In this document: one piece after another, positions 12,801 to 27,800 of the stretch
How positions within the stretch are numbered: the stretch's first letter is position 1
Layout of the letters: the number at the start of each line of letters is the position of its first letter
Assembly: GCA_013397075.1 (NCBI GenBank)
Contig: VWZS01002368.1
Span: 186,001-250,000 of the forward strand
Origin: Rhabdornis inornatus
Lineage: Eukaryota > Chordata > Aves > Passeriformes > Rhabdornithidae
Reading direction: 5' to 3'
DNA: 64,000 bases
The notes under the pieces: generated by a model
What the model saw: the letters and a program-made list of their open reading frames with translations, nothing else
Databases searched by the model: none
Told to the model about the DNA's origin: nothing
Program-made: the position numbers and the translations under genes

Positions 12801-15800
12801 ATAATGTGCAGAGATGAGACGAAAAATTCACATCTTTGTTTTGTCGGTGAATGGAAATTAAGGAAGAGGAACTCAAAAATATCTATTTAAGTCTTAAGAA
12901 AAGTGCATGACTGAGAAGAGATGACAATTATTTGACAAGAAGTCACACATTAAAAGCATTTTATGAAATGGTGTGAAGAATAGTCAGTTAACAATGCATA
13001 TTCCCCTCAAATTTATTCAGAGATCTTACAAATAATCTAATACCTAAACAGTAGGTGTCCAATGTTTTTTTGAATTGTTTCAATCTTTTCATGGATTTAG
13101 TGTTTACAACATAGTATGCCTTTTACTTACACAAAAAGTAATAGAAATTGTTAGAAATCCACCATAGTTTGTTCAAAAGAATCCTTGATGTTTCCATAAT
13201 TCTCTTTGATGTTTGTTCTGATTTTTGGATGATGGTGTCTCAAAACTTTCACTGTGTAACAGAGATGACTCACTGTGATAAACTTTCCCTGTATATGAGG
13301 GCAGGCATGGGGAAAGGGGCTTCTGGGTTTACTGCTTGGCATGGGATACAGCAAAAGCCATCTGGGTGTCTGATATGTAGAAATTTGGGCTGGCTGGTTT
13401 GGGCTGTGGATGTATCCTTTCCTGTGGCTTTGCTTATTGAAATGCAAGAGGATGGTGTTGTCATTAGCTAGAGTAGATTTCAGCACTGAGTTCAGTTTTG
13501 CCATTTTGGTAGCTTGTGTGAGTGTCAGATTATAACTAGCAGCTAACTTGCTTTCTCCTGAGGTGAAGTCCCAGCTCTGAAACAAATAGCGATCTCTCAT
13601 GACAGTGGGCTCATTAGACCCACCTAAGTGGAAAGGAGCAGTGACAGCTGTCAGTATGAATTACAGCACTCCCAGCTCAAAACTGCAGTGGCTTCTGCAG
13701 TGCCATTCCTTAAGATAATATACCATTAGAATTCCAAAAATGTAAAAACGGATTTTGCATTATTTACACAATTTTTGCCAAAGGGAATGTTTTGAAAAGT
13801 TGTAAAAGGGGTATGATACAATTGTTTATAGTTCCACTATATCAATTAAATGTACTTAATAATGCATATTCTACTGACCATTACCATTTTAAGGGGTTAA
13901 CAGTAAAAATTGTTGTGGTTTTTATTATGCTAGGTTAACTGAAATGTATTCATTCATCATTTTAGAACAATTAGCATATGCAGTGGTGGTTACTATTTGC
14001 ATTATGGAAATTAAACATATAAATTACTAAGTTCTGGTATGACTTGTCTTAAAAACGCTCCTCTGATGTTTTGGAAGAGGAAATGGTTTGCCCTTCCTCG
14101 AACACAATTCTTCCAATATACAAGTACATAATTTTCAGTGAGCATAAAGTATGCATTAAATAAATTCAGAAAAGGTCTTTTGTACACGACACCGGCGCTG
14201 CTGCTGAGACAGTCTGAACAGGACACCACGTCATTCGAAAAAGAAAAGCACATCAAGTCTGACTGCCCCAGGTATTATTATAACACATAATTTGGGGCTG
14301 AGGCAGTGAGGCAGGTTGCATGATACAGAGCATGTACTAAAATTGATTTATCAGTATAATTTAATAAGCTGGAAAACCTGCTTCCTGCATAAGGGTTGAC
14401 CTGTTGCTCTTTGAATGTTCTGGTAGTTTGGGAATAGATTAGTATGATATATCATGGGGTAATAAAAGCTCTTATGATTAAAAAGAAAGCTGTGCAAATA
14501 ATTGGTACCTAACATTAACATGTCCAGAGGTGTATTCACAGACTGAAAGATCTTCATTTTCAAACTCTGTAGAAAGAAGGACAAGCAATTCTTTGTGCTA
14601 AAAACTTGTGCAAGATCAATGATGGTAACCATAGGACTGTTCTGTAGCAGAGTCATGGTATATGTGCTGCAATGAATTTGAAGTGCATGAGACAGGGCTC
14701 AAGCAGTGTGCCAGACTTGTTCTTTCTTGTGCTACTGATATTAGGCATATTACATAGGAAATATGATAAACAGAGAATATGAATAAGTAATTTCCACCAA
14801 GTTTTGAATTATATTATATGTTTCATTATGCATAAGAAAGTCTAAATTCTGTGAAGATTTGATTAATTCTTTAAGTAATTTTATCTTAGTGGCTTTTTGG
14901 TGGTGTTTGGTTGGTTTGTTGGTTTTGTTTTTTTCTTTTTAGTTCTAGGGGATAGCAGAATTTGTATATTGCTGTTTTGGAAGAGGTATTGCAGGCCAAA
15001 ACATATCAACGGTGTTATAGAACAGCTCTCTGTCCAGAAACTAAATTAGTGGATGAAGTGAATCATACATTTATGTTTAGGGTTACTCGTAACATATCTA
15101 CCAAAATATTTAGAAGTATTGTTTGTTTCCCATGAAAATTTTCAATTCTCAATGAAGAACTGTGCAGAAATGTAATTCTTTTCCTGGTAGGGGCTATAAT
15201 TCACATGGCTTCTTTTTCTTTAGCAAAACAAATTTTCTAGTCAGAATTTCTCTTTCATGATTAGCCTTAGCTATAAAAATTTCATACTGATGTGATGTCG
15301 TTTCATTTAAAGACAAGGGTATATGCATCTGGAAGAGGTAGTTAGAGGCACAGAAACCCCTGTGAAGTATCACAATGCCTTTGCAAGATCACTGAAGTAT
15401 TTTGATTGAGGTTTTAGACAACAAATTGAATTGACAACTTATATTAAAACATTTCTGTCTCATTTATTTTCAACTGTCCACCTAAATCCTTTTGCTTTTT
15501 CTCATTTTCTTGAGCAGCTCTACCAAATCCTCACTGTGAATAATAGATGGAGTGATTAGAGAAAGAATAAACAATCAACTATAATTATCACTCAGAATTT
15601 GTAGCAAAACCAAATGTTTCAAATCGTTAGTGAGGGTTTTTTAAAAGTGTTTGAGGTTTTTTCCTTTCACATGGATATTATGGGGAAGCATCATATTTTT
15701 GGAGTACTGCTCTGAAGAGTCACAATAATTGGGAGAGTCTCTTATAGATATTTGACATGAATTCAGATAATACCATGCATTGATTTCTGAAGTGCTCAGC

Positions 15801-18800
15801 CGGTGAATTTAAATGCATCAATTTTAATACTTAGTCCAAGAAGTATGATCAAGTATAATATTTAAAATATACTACTTGAAGAGCATTTTCCATATATGGA
15901 TGACTGCAAAGTATCTGACAAATTGTCTCACAAATAAATAGCTGTAAAGTAAAATATATTCATGATACTACATAAAATTGGTGAGTAAAAAATCTTCTAA
16001 AAGTTATACAGCATTAGGTACAAGGAGAACTATTAAGATAGTGGAATATACTCAGGAAAAGATGGAGTAGCAAGATTTAAAAAGACAGAGGAGATTTCTG
16101 TTAAAGTAGTAAGATAAAAGAGAAACATAAAGCACAAGAGGTTAAGTCAAAGCATACATGGCTTTGATGAGATGGAGATGCCTGGTTTGATAGATAGTTC
16201 TTCTCCTTACATGTTGTCTATAAAATAGTTTCATTGGGGTTCACCTGCTAAGAAGAGGATGCCTTACAAAATCGAGGCCACTCAAGATGGGAATGGAACG
16301 AAGAGAGACAGAACAATTGTCTTTTTAGCACTACGAGACATGCAGAAGAAAATGACATTCTTTCTAAAGGAAAGTGAAATCAGAGCTCTGCATAAAGGGT
16401 AATTGAAACAAAACTCTGGCAGAAGTCAGAAAGTTCCCAGCAGTATAGTCAACAGTGAGGTAGAATTAATAGGCTAAGGATAGGGCTTGGCTATGATTAA
16501 GAGGCTTAATTAACGTGCTAAGACAGACAGAATAGTGCTAATAATGCTTAGCCAGCTTTCTGTTAGACATATCTAGGTGCACCAGGAAACAAATGTCTAT
16601 TTCTTGTTTTGTTTCAGACAACTTAAGCATCTCTTACCTCTGAACTGCAGTGTCTATGCCTAAGCGATTCAGGACAGAAATAGAAACGATTTAATAAATT
16701 TTGTCTTGTGTGCAGTCTTTCTTGGATGTGTGTTTTCTTTGAGAAGTTTCTGATGCCTCAGTGTTTTTGAATATATTTCCTACTATTAATATGCTTTACT
16801 CATAAATCTCTCAGGGCATCTGCGTTGGAGATGAATTTGTTCTGAAAATTTTGCATTCTCTTAGTGAACAGTTACTGCAACAAAGAATAGTGTTCTGTGG
16901 GTCACCATGTGCAAAGAGGTTTTGCAGGCTCAGATGCCAGGTGGTTCAGAGACAGCGTGAAATGCCTGATGTTAAGAGTCAAGAGATCAAAAATCAATGT
17001 TAATTATACTACATATTGTACCTTGATATTTTTTTCCATGGTTTTATTCCCAGGAACGTGGCTTGAGAACAGGACATTTGTAGCAGAGTTTACTTATTGC
17101 TGATAGACTCTTTAGCAGGAGTCAAAGTTTATTGTAGACTGGTTAGTTGCTGTAAAAATGGTTGACAGCACAAGTTAAGAATGATATTTTCCTGTCAGAC
17201 AATCATGAGAAAAGCTGCAAACATCGATGACCTTTCAGCTATGGGATACATTTTGCAGATCCCTGTGAGCAAGAGTAGCCACAACATTTTAATTAAGTGT
17301 GACGTGATCTTTCTAGTGGCGTGGTGACATGATAACAAGGAGGTAGCTCCTGGTTAAATTTTTTTTGTTACAATATGAGTCAGGACATTTTCTACTTGTC
17401 AGATAATAAGGAAAAGACTAAAAAGGTTTACAATAAATTGTGTATGAAAGGCATGAATTAAAAGATATAGTCAGAAATAGTCCTTTCAGTTGCTTTTAGT
17501 TAGTTTGGAAGTGGTAGAATATATTATGGATTGTTGCTGTACTGGGGGAGAGGTGAATGGAAATGCTTCAGGCAATCTGTTTGAAGAATGGAAAATCAGC
17601 ATTAAATAGCAGCAAAACCTGATACAATAGACTTGGTTACAATCATTTGCTGTGATAGCTGTTCTTTTATACCCCTAGAGGCTGTTTTGGAGAACAAAAC
17701 ACCCAAACCCATTAAAGCTTTGCAGGTTGCTTCTTCTCATTTACCTACTTATAAACTCATGCTAGTTCATAAAGGAATAACCTTATATGCTTTATCTTGT
17801 GCTATTGATCTAGGATGGCAGAATAATTTTCTTTTATCTTGGTATATGTTACACCCAGACACAGGTCTAGTGGATAAACACAAGGAACACACCTGATTAT
17901 TTCCCTGTTGCAATGGTTAATGTGTCCAGTTGCACTTAATTTACCTTAGTGATAATATCATAATTGGATATAATATCCAATGGAGATGTTACATATTGGA
18001 TATCACATCCTTATTTCATAGCTGTTTATGAAATGTCTTGATGTTATTAAAGTATGCATTTGTATCACTGCAATAAATGGTGCTACACCCACACTTAGCC
18101 AATGTAGATTTTACCCTCACCATTCTTATCTTATAAATGAAATGTGAACAACCCATACATCCATTCTCACTGAAAAGTTGGTGGGAGCTTGGACATGGAT
18201 TTCAGTTGAATCATGGCAAAATATGGGGTCACTTTCAACTGATTGTTTGAGAGATTGAACTGGCAAGAAATGGTGACCCAGGGAATGCATCTTCACTTTT
18301 CATTTTAATATTAAAATATGTACCTATATTGAAGAGACCCTTGAAATATCTCATTACCTGAGATCTCAAAACAGTGCAGATTGAAAAAGTCAGGATTATT
18401 TTCAGAAAGAAGTCAGAACAAGAATAGAAGAAATATGACATGACTTATTCTTTGAAAGACTCTGAAGATATATGGCTACAGCTTTACAATATCTGGATCA
18501 AGATGAAGGGCACAGAGAGAACTCTAAGAAGCTACATTGTCAAACAGGGTATTTTCTTGCCATGGTTTGGGCATAAAGGAAGTTGGTTAGTAATAATCAG
18601 AGAAGTTTTCAACCTAGAATTAAATTGACTAAGTCAACTTCATGATCTCCTCAGGCTGATGGATAATCGCATCTGGAAGCAGAGCAAGGGAATTTTGTAA
18701 AGGAAGGGAACAAGATTTCACAATGGAGGGATTTACTCAAGTTAAAAGTTAGGTTTAATTACAGGCTTGTCCACGCTTTAAAAGGCTTTTCTGGTATGCC

Positions 18801-21800
18801 TATACTTGTAGAATCTATTGTCAGACTTTCTCTGTGGAGATGCAGTGTTCCTTTGATAGCATAGTTTAAATGATTTTCTCAAATGGAATAACCTATTTTG
18901 GCCCAAAGGGTGTAGCTATTTCAGTTTCAGGGAACTGCTGGCAAACAGTGTACATTTGCACCACACAGCTGTCTTGGCAAACCACTGATGTAAACCAAGT
19001 AGACAAGTTTTGAATTTCAGTTTCTTTCTCTGTAAAAGTCTAGTGTTCTAAGTGTATCCCATAGATTGGGAGTAAAGTCCTCTTCCCTTAGACAAGATTA
19101 GTAGATTACACAATCCAAATTAGCTATTGAAAGAGAACAATCTCATTTTCTCTGCATTATGCTTCTGTAAAATTCCCTACTTATCTTACTTGCTGTAGGG
19201 GTAATTACTACTGCAAGTGCAGTTATCAGAAATCTGTATGTCATCTCAATCCTGGAAAAATTTCAGAGTTCACTCTAAAAATTTGAGCGAGTGAGCAATT
19301 TTCTTAAATCTAATCAGATTGTACATGTGCTTGAAGTTTAAATTGTGCATATTTTTTTCATAAGTACTTGGGTAAAACTTCGTAGAAAGGCTAGACTCAA
19401 TCTCACCATGTTGCAGCTTTCTGCTGGCAACTACAAAAATGTTTAAATGTATTATATCCCCATTGATGGGATAGATTGATAAAATACCTTAAAGTAATCA
19501 CAGCTAAAGTATAATTACACATATTGCCCCAAAATGCCAGAATTCAAAATTTGGCTTCTCATGGCTTTGCCACTAACCCAAATGCTTGAACAATTACCTA
19601 CACTCCTTGGCCATTACACTATCAGCTCAAGCAGAAGTGTTAATCCTATTTCATGTAAGAATTTCTGAGAGATGTCTTATTTCTGGTTGTCTTTTTTCCC
19701 CCCCACTGTGGATGCAAGCAATCTATTTCTCAGTTCAAGGAATTTTAATAGAAAAACTGTCATGTTTATGTAACTTCCAGTACAGCTGAGCAGGAAGCAA
19801 ATAGAAACCTTTCTTTTTATGGTAGGTTGATTCTACGGATTGTTCCATCACTGCCAAGTAAGTGAAACCCAGGCTGAACATTTAATATCATTCAGGCATT
19901 CTGAAAATGCATATTTCCTTCCTCGCATGAACGTTAATATTGTCTTTTAAATTGTTTAAAGAGAATGTTTTGATTTTTAGAAATGCCAAAGTAGACACGC
20001 ATGAAAAAGAACTTTTTGATGAAAGTTTCTGTGACAAAGGGATATGTTAAAGGAATAAGCCTTTTGAAACACCCAAGAGAATTAGCTAGAGAGAATTACA
20101 ATGGACGGGGTTTGAATTCACCTTTTCAATCTCTTGCCAGAAAACTTCAGGACAAATTGTTGCTATAAAGCTGATAATGTTGCTAAAGTATCAGTAGAGA
20201 AAAATAACTTTTACCTTCTTCTTTAAAATTAAATACTGTATCTTAAATATAAACTTATATATATTTATGAGATTCTGAGTAAGTAAAATAGAAATATAAT
20301 TCTGAACCAAGCAATTTTGTCTTGGACAAAAAAAAATCTAAGCTAGTAAATGGAAACCACCTTAGTTGCAAATTAATTTTTTACTGGTTGCAAAAAAAAA
20401 AGCGTGACATAGTTTAATAAAAGCGCTTTTTAAATATACACCTTTCATAATTAATAATGCATACTTTTGTTTACTTATTTCAGTAAATAATTTGAATGCA
20501 GCTGACCTTTCTGTTTTTTCTGCTGCATTATTATTGATGTTGAAGAGGTCATTAGGTTATTGTTCTGTGTGGGATAGACATATTGAGAAAGTAAGAAATT
20601 ACAGCCTGAAAAATATTCCAGGCCGGAGCTTCTCAGCTCTGTTCCCAGCCTGATAAGCTGGTCCAGCTGAAGGCCAGGGAAAATCTCTCCCAGGATGATA
20701 ACTTGGTCAAAATAGAGAGGAATTAATAACAAGATAGAGCAACTGTTGTGTGCGTGACCAGGCCCTGGGAACGAGGTGTCTTCTCTCTGAACCAATCATC
20801 TTTTTCTGCTCTTGGAGTTGCGAGTCATGTTATAAAAACCAGTGTGTTTCTGAATAAACTTGTCTCTCTGTCTCTTTCCTGTCATGAGAGATGACCATGT
20901 AGCTGTGCATCTTATTTCCACCGCACCTAAGGGGTTAACACCCCATTCCATGGCTACAGTTCTGGCGACATATCTCTCACTTAGCTGAGATTTTAGTTTG
21001 CAACTAATGCATTTTGAAATGTGGAACCTGAGTGGCTTGTGTGCCAGTTGAGATGGAAGCAAAAAACTGCAAAGCTTTCTGATTTTTAAATCTAGAATGC
21101 ATTGCAAGCATTCCATCCTGCCTTTAGGTATTTGGAGTACATATATAATCTATAGCCAGCTCTGGCCAAATTTCTTCTCTGGCAGAACACCAGCAGAATG
21201 TGGACAGTGCACCTGAATTGGTCTTGAAACAAAGTAATAACTAGACATAATGGATAATCCAGATCTGGAAGGGTCCAGTGCTCTCCCAATTTGTGGGAGT
21301 CTGCCCTGGAAAGTGCCAGTCACCAATTACCTCCAAAGACAGAAGTCCTAGAAACCTTAACCTTCTCTTTCAACTTCTCATATTAATTTATTTTTGGACA
21401 GAGGTAGAGGTAATTATCTTCTTTTCTTAGTGGTTGTTGCTGTTGTTTTGTTGTTGCTTCTTTGTTTATTTGGTTGGGTTTGTTTGGCTTTGTTGTTGTT
21501 TTTGTTTGTGTTTGTTTCAGTTTTTGGGTTTTTTTTCCATAAAGTACATCATACTCTGATTATTTACCAAAATATCGAGCATCTGAGCACACTGATCTCT
21601 TAGCTGTATTCTTCTAAATTGGAGGTAGTTGAATTTCTTTGTCTTCCAGTTTGCATAATTCTAAAGTTTTCTTTAAGGCTTTTAATTAGGCCAAAAGAAA
21701 CGAGGTACTTCAGGATGCCTGAGCAGGTCTAGACTGAGATGTCTTCTCTTATAAATAATAAAAACATATCTTCTCTCCAGTCGAGTCTGATTCCTCAGTA

Positions 21801-24800
21801 CTTACTAAATACTGGAATATGTTCTTTCTTCCTGCAGGTTTCAGAATAATTAAAATCTGTAAAATTGCTAGTAACCGAGGATGCTGTACCACTGTCTTAC
21901 AGGCTGTTTCTTAAGAATGAGAAAACTTGTTTCCATAGAACATGCTGACAGAAGAGTTCACACATGCAAAACTAGGTAGATGTTTTAAGACTAAATTCAT
22001 TTGCATACCTCACATTTCAGCTGAGTATATGAGATCTCAAATCCACATCAATACTTATTGGACTGTATGTCTTTTTCAAACAGTGTTGAAGTGATTTTTG
22101 TATTGTCATTGATTGGCACTGGGCAAAATCTGTTTATGCAGGAAGTTTCTATGATGTCATTTGAAATGCTTGATTGAAATTAAGTGTAATTTAAAGGATT
22201 TGCCAAGACAGCAAAAGCAAAACTTCAGCAATGTATTTCATGACTTTAAATAAAACTGTGACAGATTGGTATGGTACATTTCATAAGCTTTAAAGCTTGA
22301 AATTACATGGACAGCTTCCAGGTACAGTTGTGCTATTTATATGAAATTGAGACAGCATTTGCAGTGATTCAAAGCTTAAGCATAGTTTTGTTTTGCTTGG
22401 TGGAAGAGTGAATTTACTCCAAATAGAGGATTCAGAGAGGCTAAAGCTGTTAACAACAAAAAGTCATCTTGTGTGCAAGCCAAAATTGATAATATTCAGC
22501 ATCAGGATATAGTTGGTGACAGCCACATTCAGCCATCAATGTCATGGAAGGAAGACAAAAATGTTCTTCCCATGGAGGAAGAATTCTTTCTTATGTGAGT
22601 GACTGTGCACTAGCCCAGAGAAGCTGTGGAGTCTCCCTCACAGGAAATATTCAAGAACCATCTGGATGTGATTCTGAAAAAAGTTCTGTGGGCTGATCCT
22701 GCTGGAGCAGGGAGGTTGCACCAGCTCACCCACTGAGGTCCCTTCCAACCTGACCCATCCTATGAAAGCCAGAGGACAGCAGCACCATCCAGGCTGTGCA
22801 ATAATTACAGTCCCTAGAGAGAGACATACTTTCTAAATAACAAGTAGGTGACTAAATTCTTACATTGGCCATTATCCTATTTTGTTGTCTTAGTAGAAAC
22901 CAGACTGGTGGAAGACAGCTTTATGAACTATTCTAATAGTGTACAGTAAATTTGCTTAAAATACAATTTTGCAACTGTTTTTCATGGAAATTACTTTTCT
23001 GTTTTTAACAAATCTGAAGTAAAATTTGGAGAGAAGTAGTTTCAGCATGTGAATAACAGGTGGCCCTCCTCAAGATAATGCATACAAAAATAGGTGAATC
23101 ACTTTGTTTTTAATATTTTTGTGATCAAGTTTTTTTATCAGTTCTTCAAATTTTGAGTTCCATTCAGATTTTCATGTTGTTCCATGACTATGGTTTTTGT
23201 AGATGCTAGTGTATAAGAGAATCCTTACAGGGTCTTATTTTGAAGCAAATAGGCTTTGCAACAACCATTTGGCTGAAGGTGCATTTAAGGCAATATATAA
23301 ACACACCATTCACTGTTTCCACAGGACAGGGAAATATTTTCAGAGTTTTGCATAGAATATATTTAACATGTTAAATAATTTAAATAAATAAAACAATTAA
23401 ACAATTAATTAAATAATTTAAATGCAAAAAATCTAAGAAAGATTTCTAAGATCTGTGAATAGCTCTAAGTTTAGCTACACTGGTCATTTAAGTTCCTCAG
23501 TTGAATAACTGTTTTCTGATATTTTCCTTTTATTGCATTAAATTAAATATCTGTTAAAGCAAAACTTATCATCATGACATTAAAAGAAGTACCCAAGTGT
23601 CTTGTACTCTGAGAAATGTCTGAGTTTCTTTTGGGTCATAAAAGATACAGTCAAGCATAGCATGACAAACTTTGGTTTTTGAAAGTGTGTTTAATGAGAA
23701 GAGGTGAGTGCCATGCATTGCCACCTTTTTTTTTTGAGGCAATGTAGTCACTGAGGGTGAAATTACGTTTCGAGTAAATTTAAGTGCTATTGCACAGGTT
23801 TTTCACTGGTTCTCTTCACTTCAGTGATTTTTACCCTCAGAACAAAACTTGTAGAAATTACCAGTGATGTGATACCTTCTGCTGCAGCAGGTAATGCTCC
23901 TTTCTCCTAGTTTGATACAAGATCTTTTAAGTAATGAATTCTTGGCATTGTTTGGTCTTTCCCTAAAAGATTTCTTGGACAGAGGCTACTGATGCACAAT
24001 AGCAGCAATATCCTGCTGAATAAATAAGAAACCAAATTAAAGCTGTATTCCCCTATCCTCTCTAGTAAGGTTTCTGATCCTAAAGGGAAAAAATTAGAAA
24101 CCCAATGCTGCTTCATTGCGGAGTTGGATTAACTTCAAAAATAAAATAAATATGTTCCACGGCCATGGAAAATGGGTTCTGCCTCCAGTGAATTAGAGTT
24201 ACTGTTACACTGGGCAAGAAAAATAGCATTTTAATGAAGTGTCCGCCCTCAAGCATGTTTTCCAGAGAAGAGAGCTGCGAATCTTTGCCAATACTTACAT
24301 AGCTCGGCTGGGTTTATGTTGAATTACTTGGCTGGGTGAAGAAGCTGCTATATGCTACCTTTGGCAATTCAAACCTTTGTAGAAGCCTGATTTATAGCTG
24401 CCCAGGGGAACAGTTCTCAGTTTTCACTATGTTTTTATTTCAGAGATGGTGTAACAGAAATAATTCTATTCTTAAATTAGTGGGAAAAGTAATTCTGCAG
24501 ACAAAGCTATGACAGCAATTTTTTTTACCCACAAATTCCCTCAAAATGAATCAGGGTAGTTCTCATAACTGTATGGTATCTTTTCAGTTAAATATATCAT
24601 TATTTCAGTTTTAATTTTAATTGTCTTTGCTAGTGGCAAAATTTATTTCAGTTGATTTAATTAGATTATTGCTATTTTAGACATTATTCAGCATCCTATT
24701 AAAACATTTTACAGATATTAACTATACCCCAGAAGAGCACTGTAATGAACGATCACGGAAGAATTAGCCCTCAAGGGGCGGGAATTCCAGAATTTCCTTT

Positions 24801-27800
24801 GATATAGAATAAAAACTCTCAGTCAGTTTGGATTTAGAATTCTGGAAATATGCAACTCAAAGTTTTTATCAGCTGGTGCAAAGCAAGTGCAGTAGGGTGA
24901 CTGAAAGGCTGGGCCTTGAACTCAGCTGTAAAATGTTAGCACAAGTATCTTCCCACACTGGCACTTTTCATCTCCACAGGTGGTTTTTTTTTGTACCTTA
25001 CCACCTATGTACCATTAGAAAGAAAAGAGAATTAATTTTGACACTGACTGGGAACCACTTGTGTCGAACTGCCTTTAAAGGCAATTAGGATCTAATTCAA
25101 ATAACAACCAGGAGAGCAGAAATTATCTGAAGAAGCCCAACCCATATCTACCTTCTACAGAGCCCTGATCAGATCTTGATTTATTATTTTCCTCATTCCT
25201 TCAGGCATGTTACTTTATTTCTAAAAAGCAGGTTTTGACTGTTGGTGTTCACTGGATCAGGGGGTATAAAAAACGACTGCCATAGGTACTTGCACTGTTA
25301 AGTGGGGAGCAATCGTTTTGGTTATTATTTTTAATAGCTGTGCTCAAAATTGTCATCTAGTACTTGTCATTAGTTTTTGCATAAAGTAACCTGGTAATCT
25401 CTGCAGCTTTGTCTGCCTATTTACTACCCTGTCTTGCACTTGGAGGCTTTCCCAAGTTTTAATTCTGGAATTGGAGTCTATGATTCTTAAAACTCCAAAC
25501 TTAAGGAAGCATAATATGGTTTCATGTGATAAATAGTAAAGATGAGCCTTTTGTCTAATTTGATGAACTATAAAATGACATCTTGCTTTAGGCATCTTCA
25601 TTGATCTTACGTCTTTGTCAAGTTTAGGGTGGGGATCAGGCACTGAGAGAATAAATGGAGCTGGTGATAGAGTTTGGCATATTTGAGAGCCCCTGGTTTA
25701 TTCTGACTGAATATTCCCTCTTCCCTCTCCCTTGGCTGACAAACCGGCCACTGCACAGTGCGAGTCAGGATTGCCAACACTTACATTTTTTATTCTGCTT
25801 TCTCTGTGTCAGTGTTTTTGGATTGTTAACTTTGGTTGAGCTGCTTTTGCACTTCAGTGAGCATTTATTTTCTTGCTACCTATTCTATATGTATGTGAAC
25901 CACCGTGGCATTGACACTGTTGAATCTAAATGTTGTTTTGGAAATGTGGAGCTGACCTGAATATTAAGGAAACTCCTGAGCTAAAGCTGGAAGTGATTTG
26001 CAGAACAGCTTATGTGTGGTGTACAGGGCTTAGCTGGTCATTTATGCTGGCAATGGGCTGGTACAGTATTATGCTGCTACTTAGGCTGTTAATGCTCTCT
26101 ACAGTCAGAATTGGTCAGAACCTCTATTTGTCAGAATGTGTAATAGAGTTTCTGACGAAATAGCTTCAAATAAATGTTACAGCATTTTATTGTACTTTGA
26201 AATATACTTTCTGTCACAAACAAAATAACTTTCTAACTTCTCTTAACTATTACCCAGTTCCTGTTGAAAATGAAACTACCATGTTGCAAGCATAATAACT
26301 TCTTCCATTTAACGAACTCTATCAGCATGAAATCAGTGTTTCAGAAACATTTGCACAGTTCTGACTCTGCTCATTTCCTGTCAGTGTACTAATTGTATAA
26401 GTAGCAAAGGTTAATGTCCTTCTGAGTCAATAAAACCACTTACTCTGGGTCCAGAATTCAGATCTGAAAAAAGGTCAGGGGGAAAAATATACTGGAATAA
26501 TAAACTTGTGATTAAATTCTGAATTCAGTAAATTCTCTTTAGGCAAAATATTCAGGGAATTGTACTTATTTGTCTACTTTGTAGACCACTGCATTTCTAT
26601 TTTATTAAAACTCAGAGTAAATAAAACTTAGTAATTTATATGTGAGGATAGGACACTATGTAACAAGCTCTTGAAAATCTGTAGTATCAGAGCCAAAAAT
26701 TATTCTGTAACTATTTTGCAATTGATAGAATTCTTCTTCTGTCAAACAGCCTGGATTTTACTTTCTATGTAATAGTTGTAGCACTGTCACACTCCAGTAC
26801 TTCAAACTTAAAGAATGTTTTTTCTCTTTGTAATGGGTTTATATAAAGAAAGCATGTAGTTCTTCATAGTTTGACTGACAGTAACTCAGAATTATTTTAA
26901 TATCTGGCTGTAAGAAATTGTCTATCACCTCTTTGACATCTCAGCGAAGACTGCTTAATAAGCAAATCCACTGGCATGCAGACTACCTGGGATCTGGAAT
27001 ATAAATGTGTGTTCCTTTTCCTGAAAGGCACATGTTGGTTGGAGATAGGTTGTAGAAACAACTTAATCAGGACTGTAGTTATTAGACAGAATTCCTGTGC
27101 CACCTCTATTTGGACAAACTCAACTGATGTCAAACAATAATTCTATGCTGCTGTTACAGTGGGAGTTGCATGAGACCCAGCACAGAGGATACCTTCCTGG
27201 AGTGAAAATATGGCATTGATATCAGAACAGACAGAAATGTTTGCATTGTGTCTACGTATGTGTGCATGTTCCATTAGAGCTGTAGTTACATATTTTACTA
27301 TACATGCACACTAAGACTACTTGGATTCCCCTTCAGGAACATGCATTTTATGGTACTTAGAAATGGCAAACAAATAATTTACAAAATAAATGATTCTGCT
27401 ACTTATTCAAGTGTTCTCTTCTCTGCTCAAACAAAAGATCATTGTGCTATATCACAGTATTTTCATTTCTTCAGCTATGTGTAATCTTCTGCAACATTTA
27501 GTTCCTTTTCCATTGCCATACAATCATCACTTCAGCAATTGCATCTGTTCTTAGATATTTATGCATATTTCTCATCTATATTCAAGAAAATCCTCAAATA
27601 TCCTCACGCGTTTTCAAATCACTTGGGGATGTCTGTCTAGAAGCTGTCCTCCCTCCATTCCCCAAAAGAAGAATGCAGAGAAGATGACGCTTAATTTAAC
27701 ATATAATGAATTCCCATTTTTCTTTCAACAAATAAAGGGCTTGTCATTTTTTTTATATCAACTTTCAGCATCTTAGCTAGGATCTGGGTTGCTATACAAA

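Noticed and set aside
13151..13600. 149-codon minus-strand open frame
   Set aside because: It has no recognisable domain, lies in an intron and shows no promoter or splice features; expected occasionally by chance.
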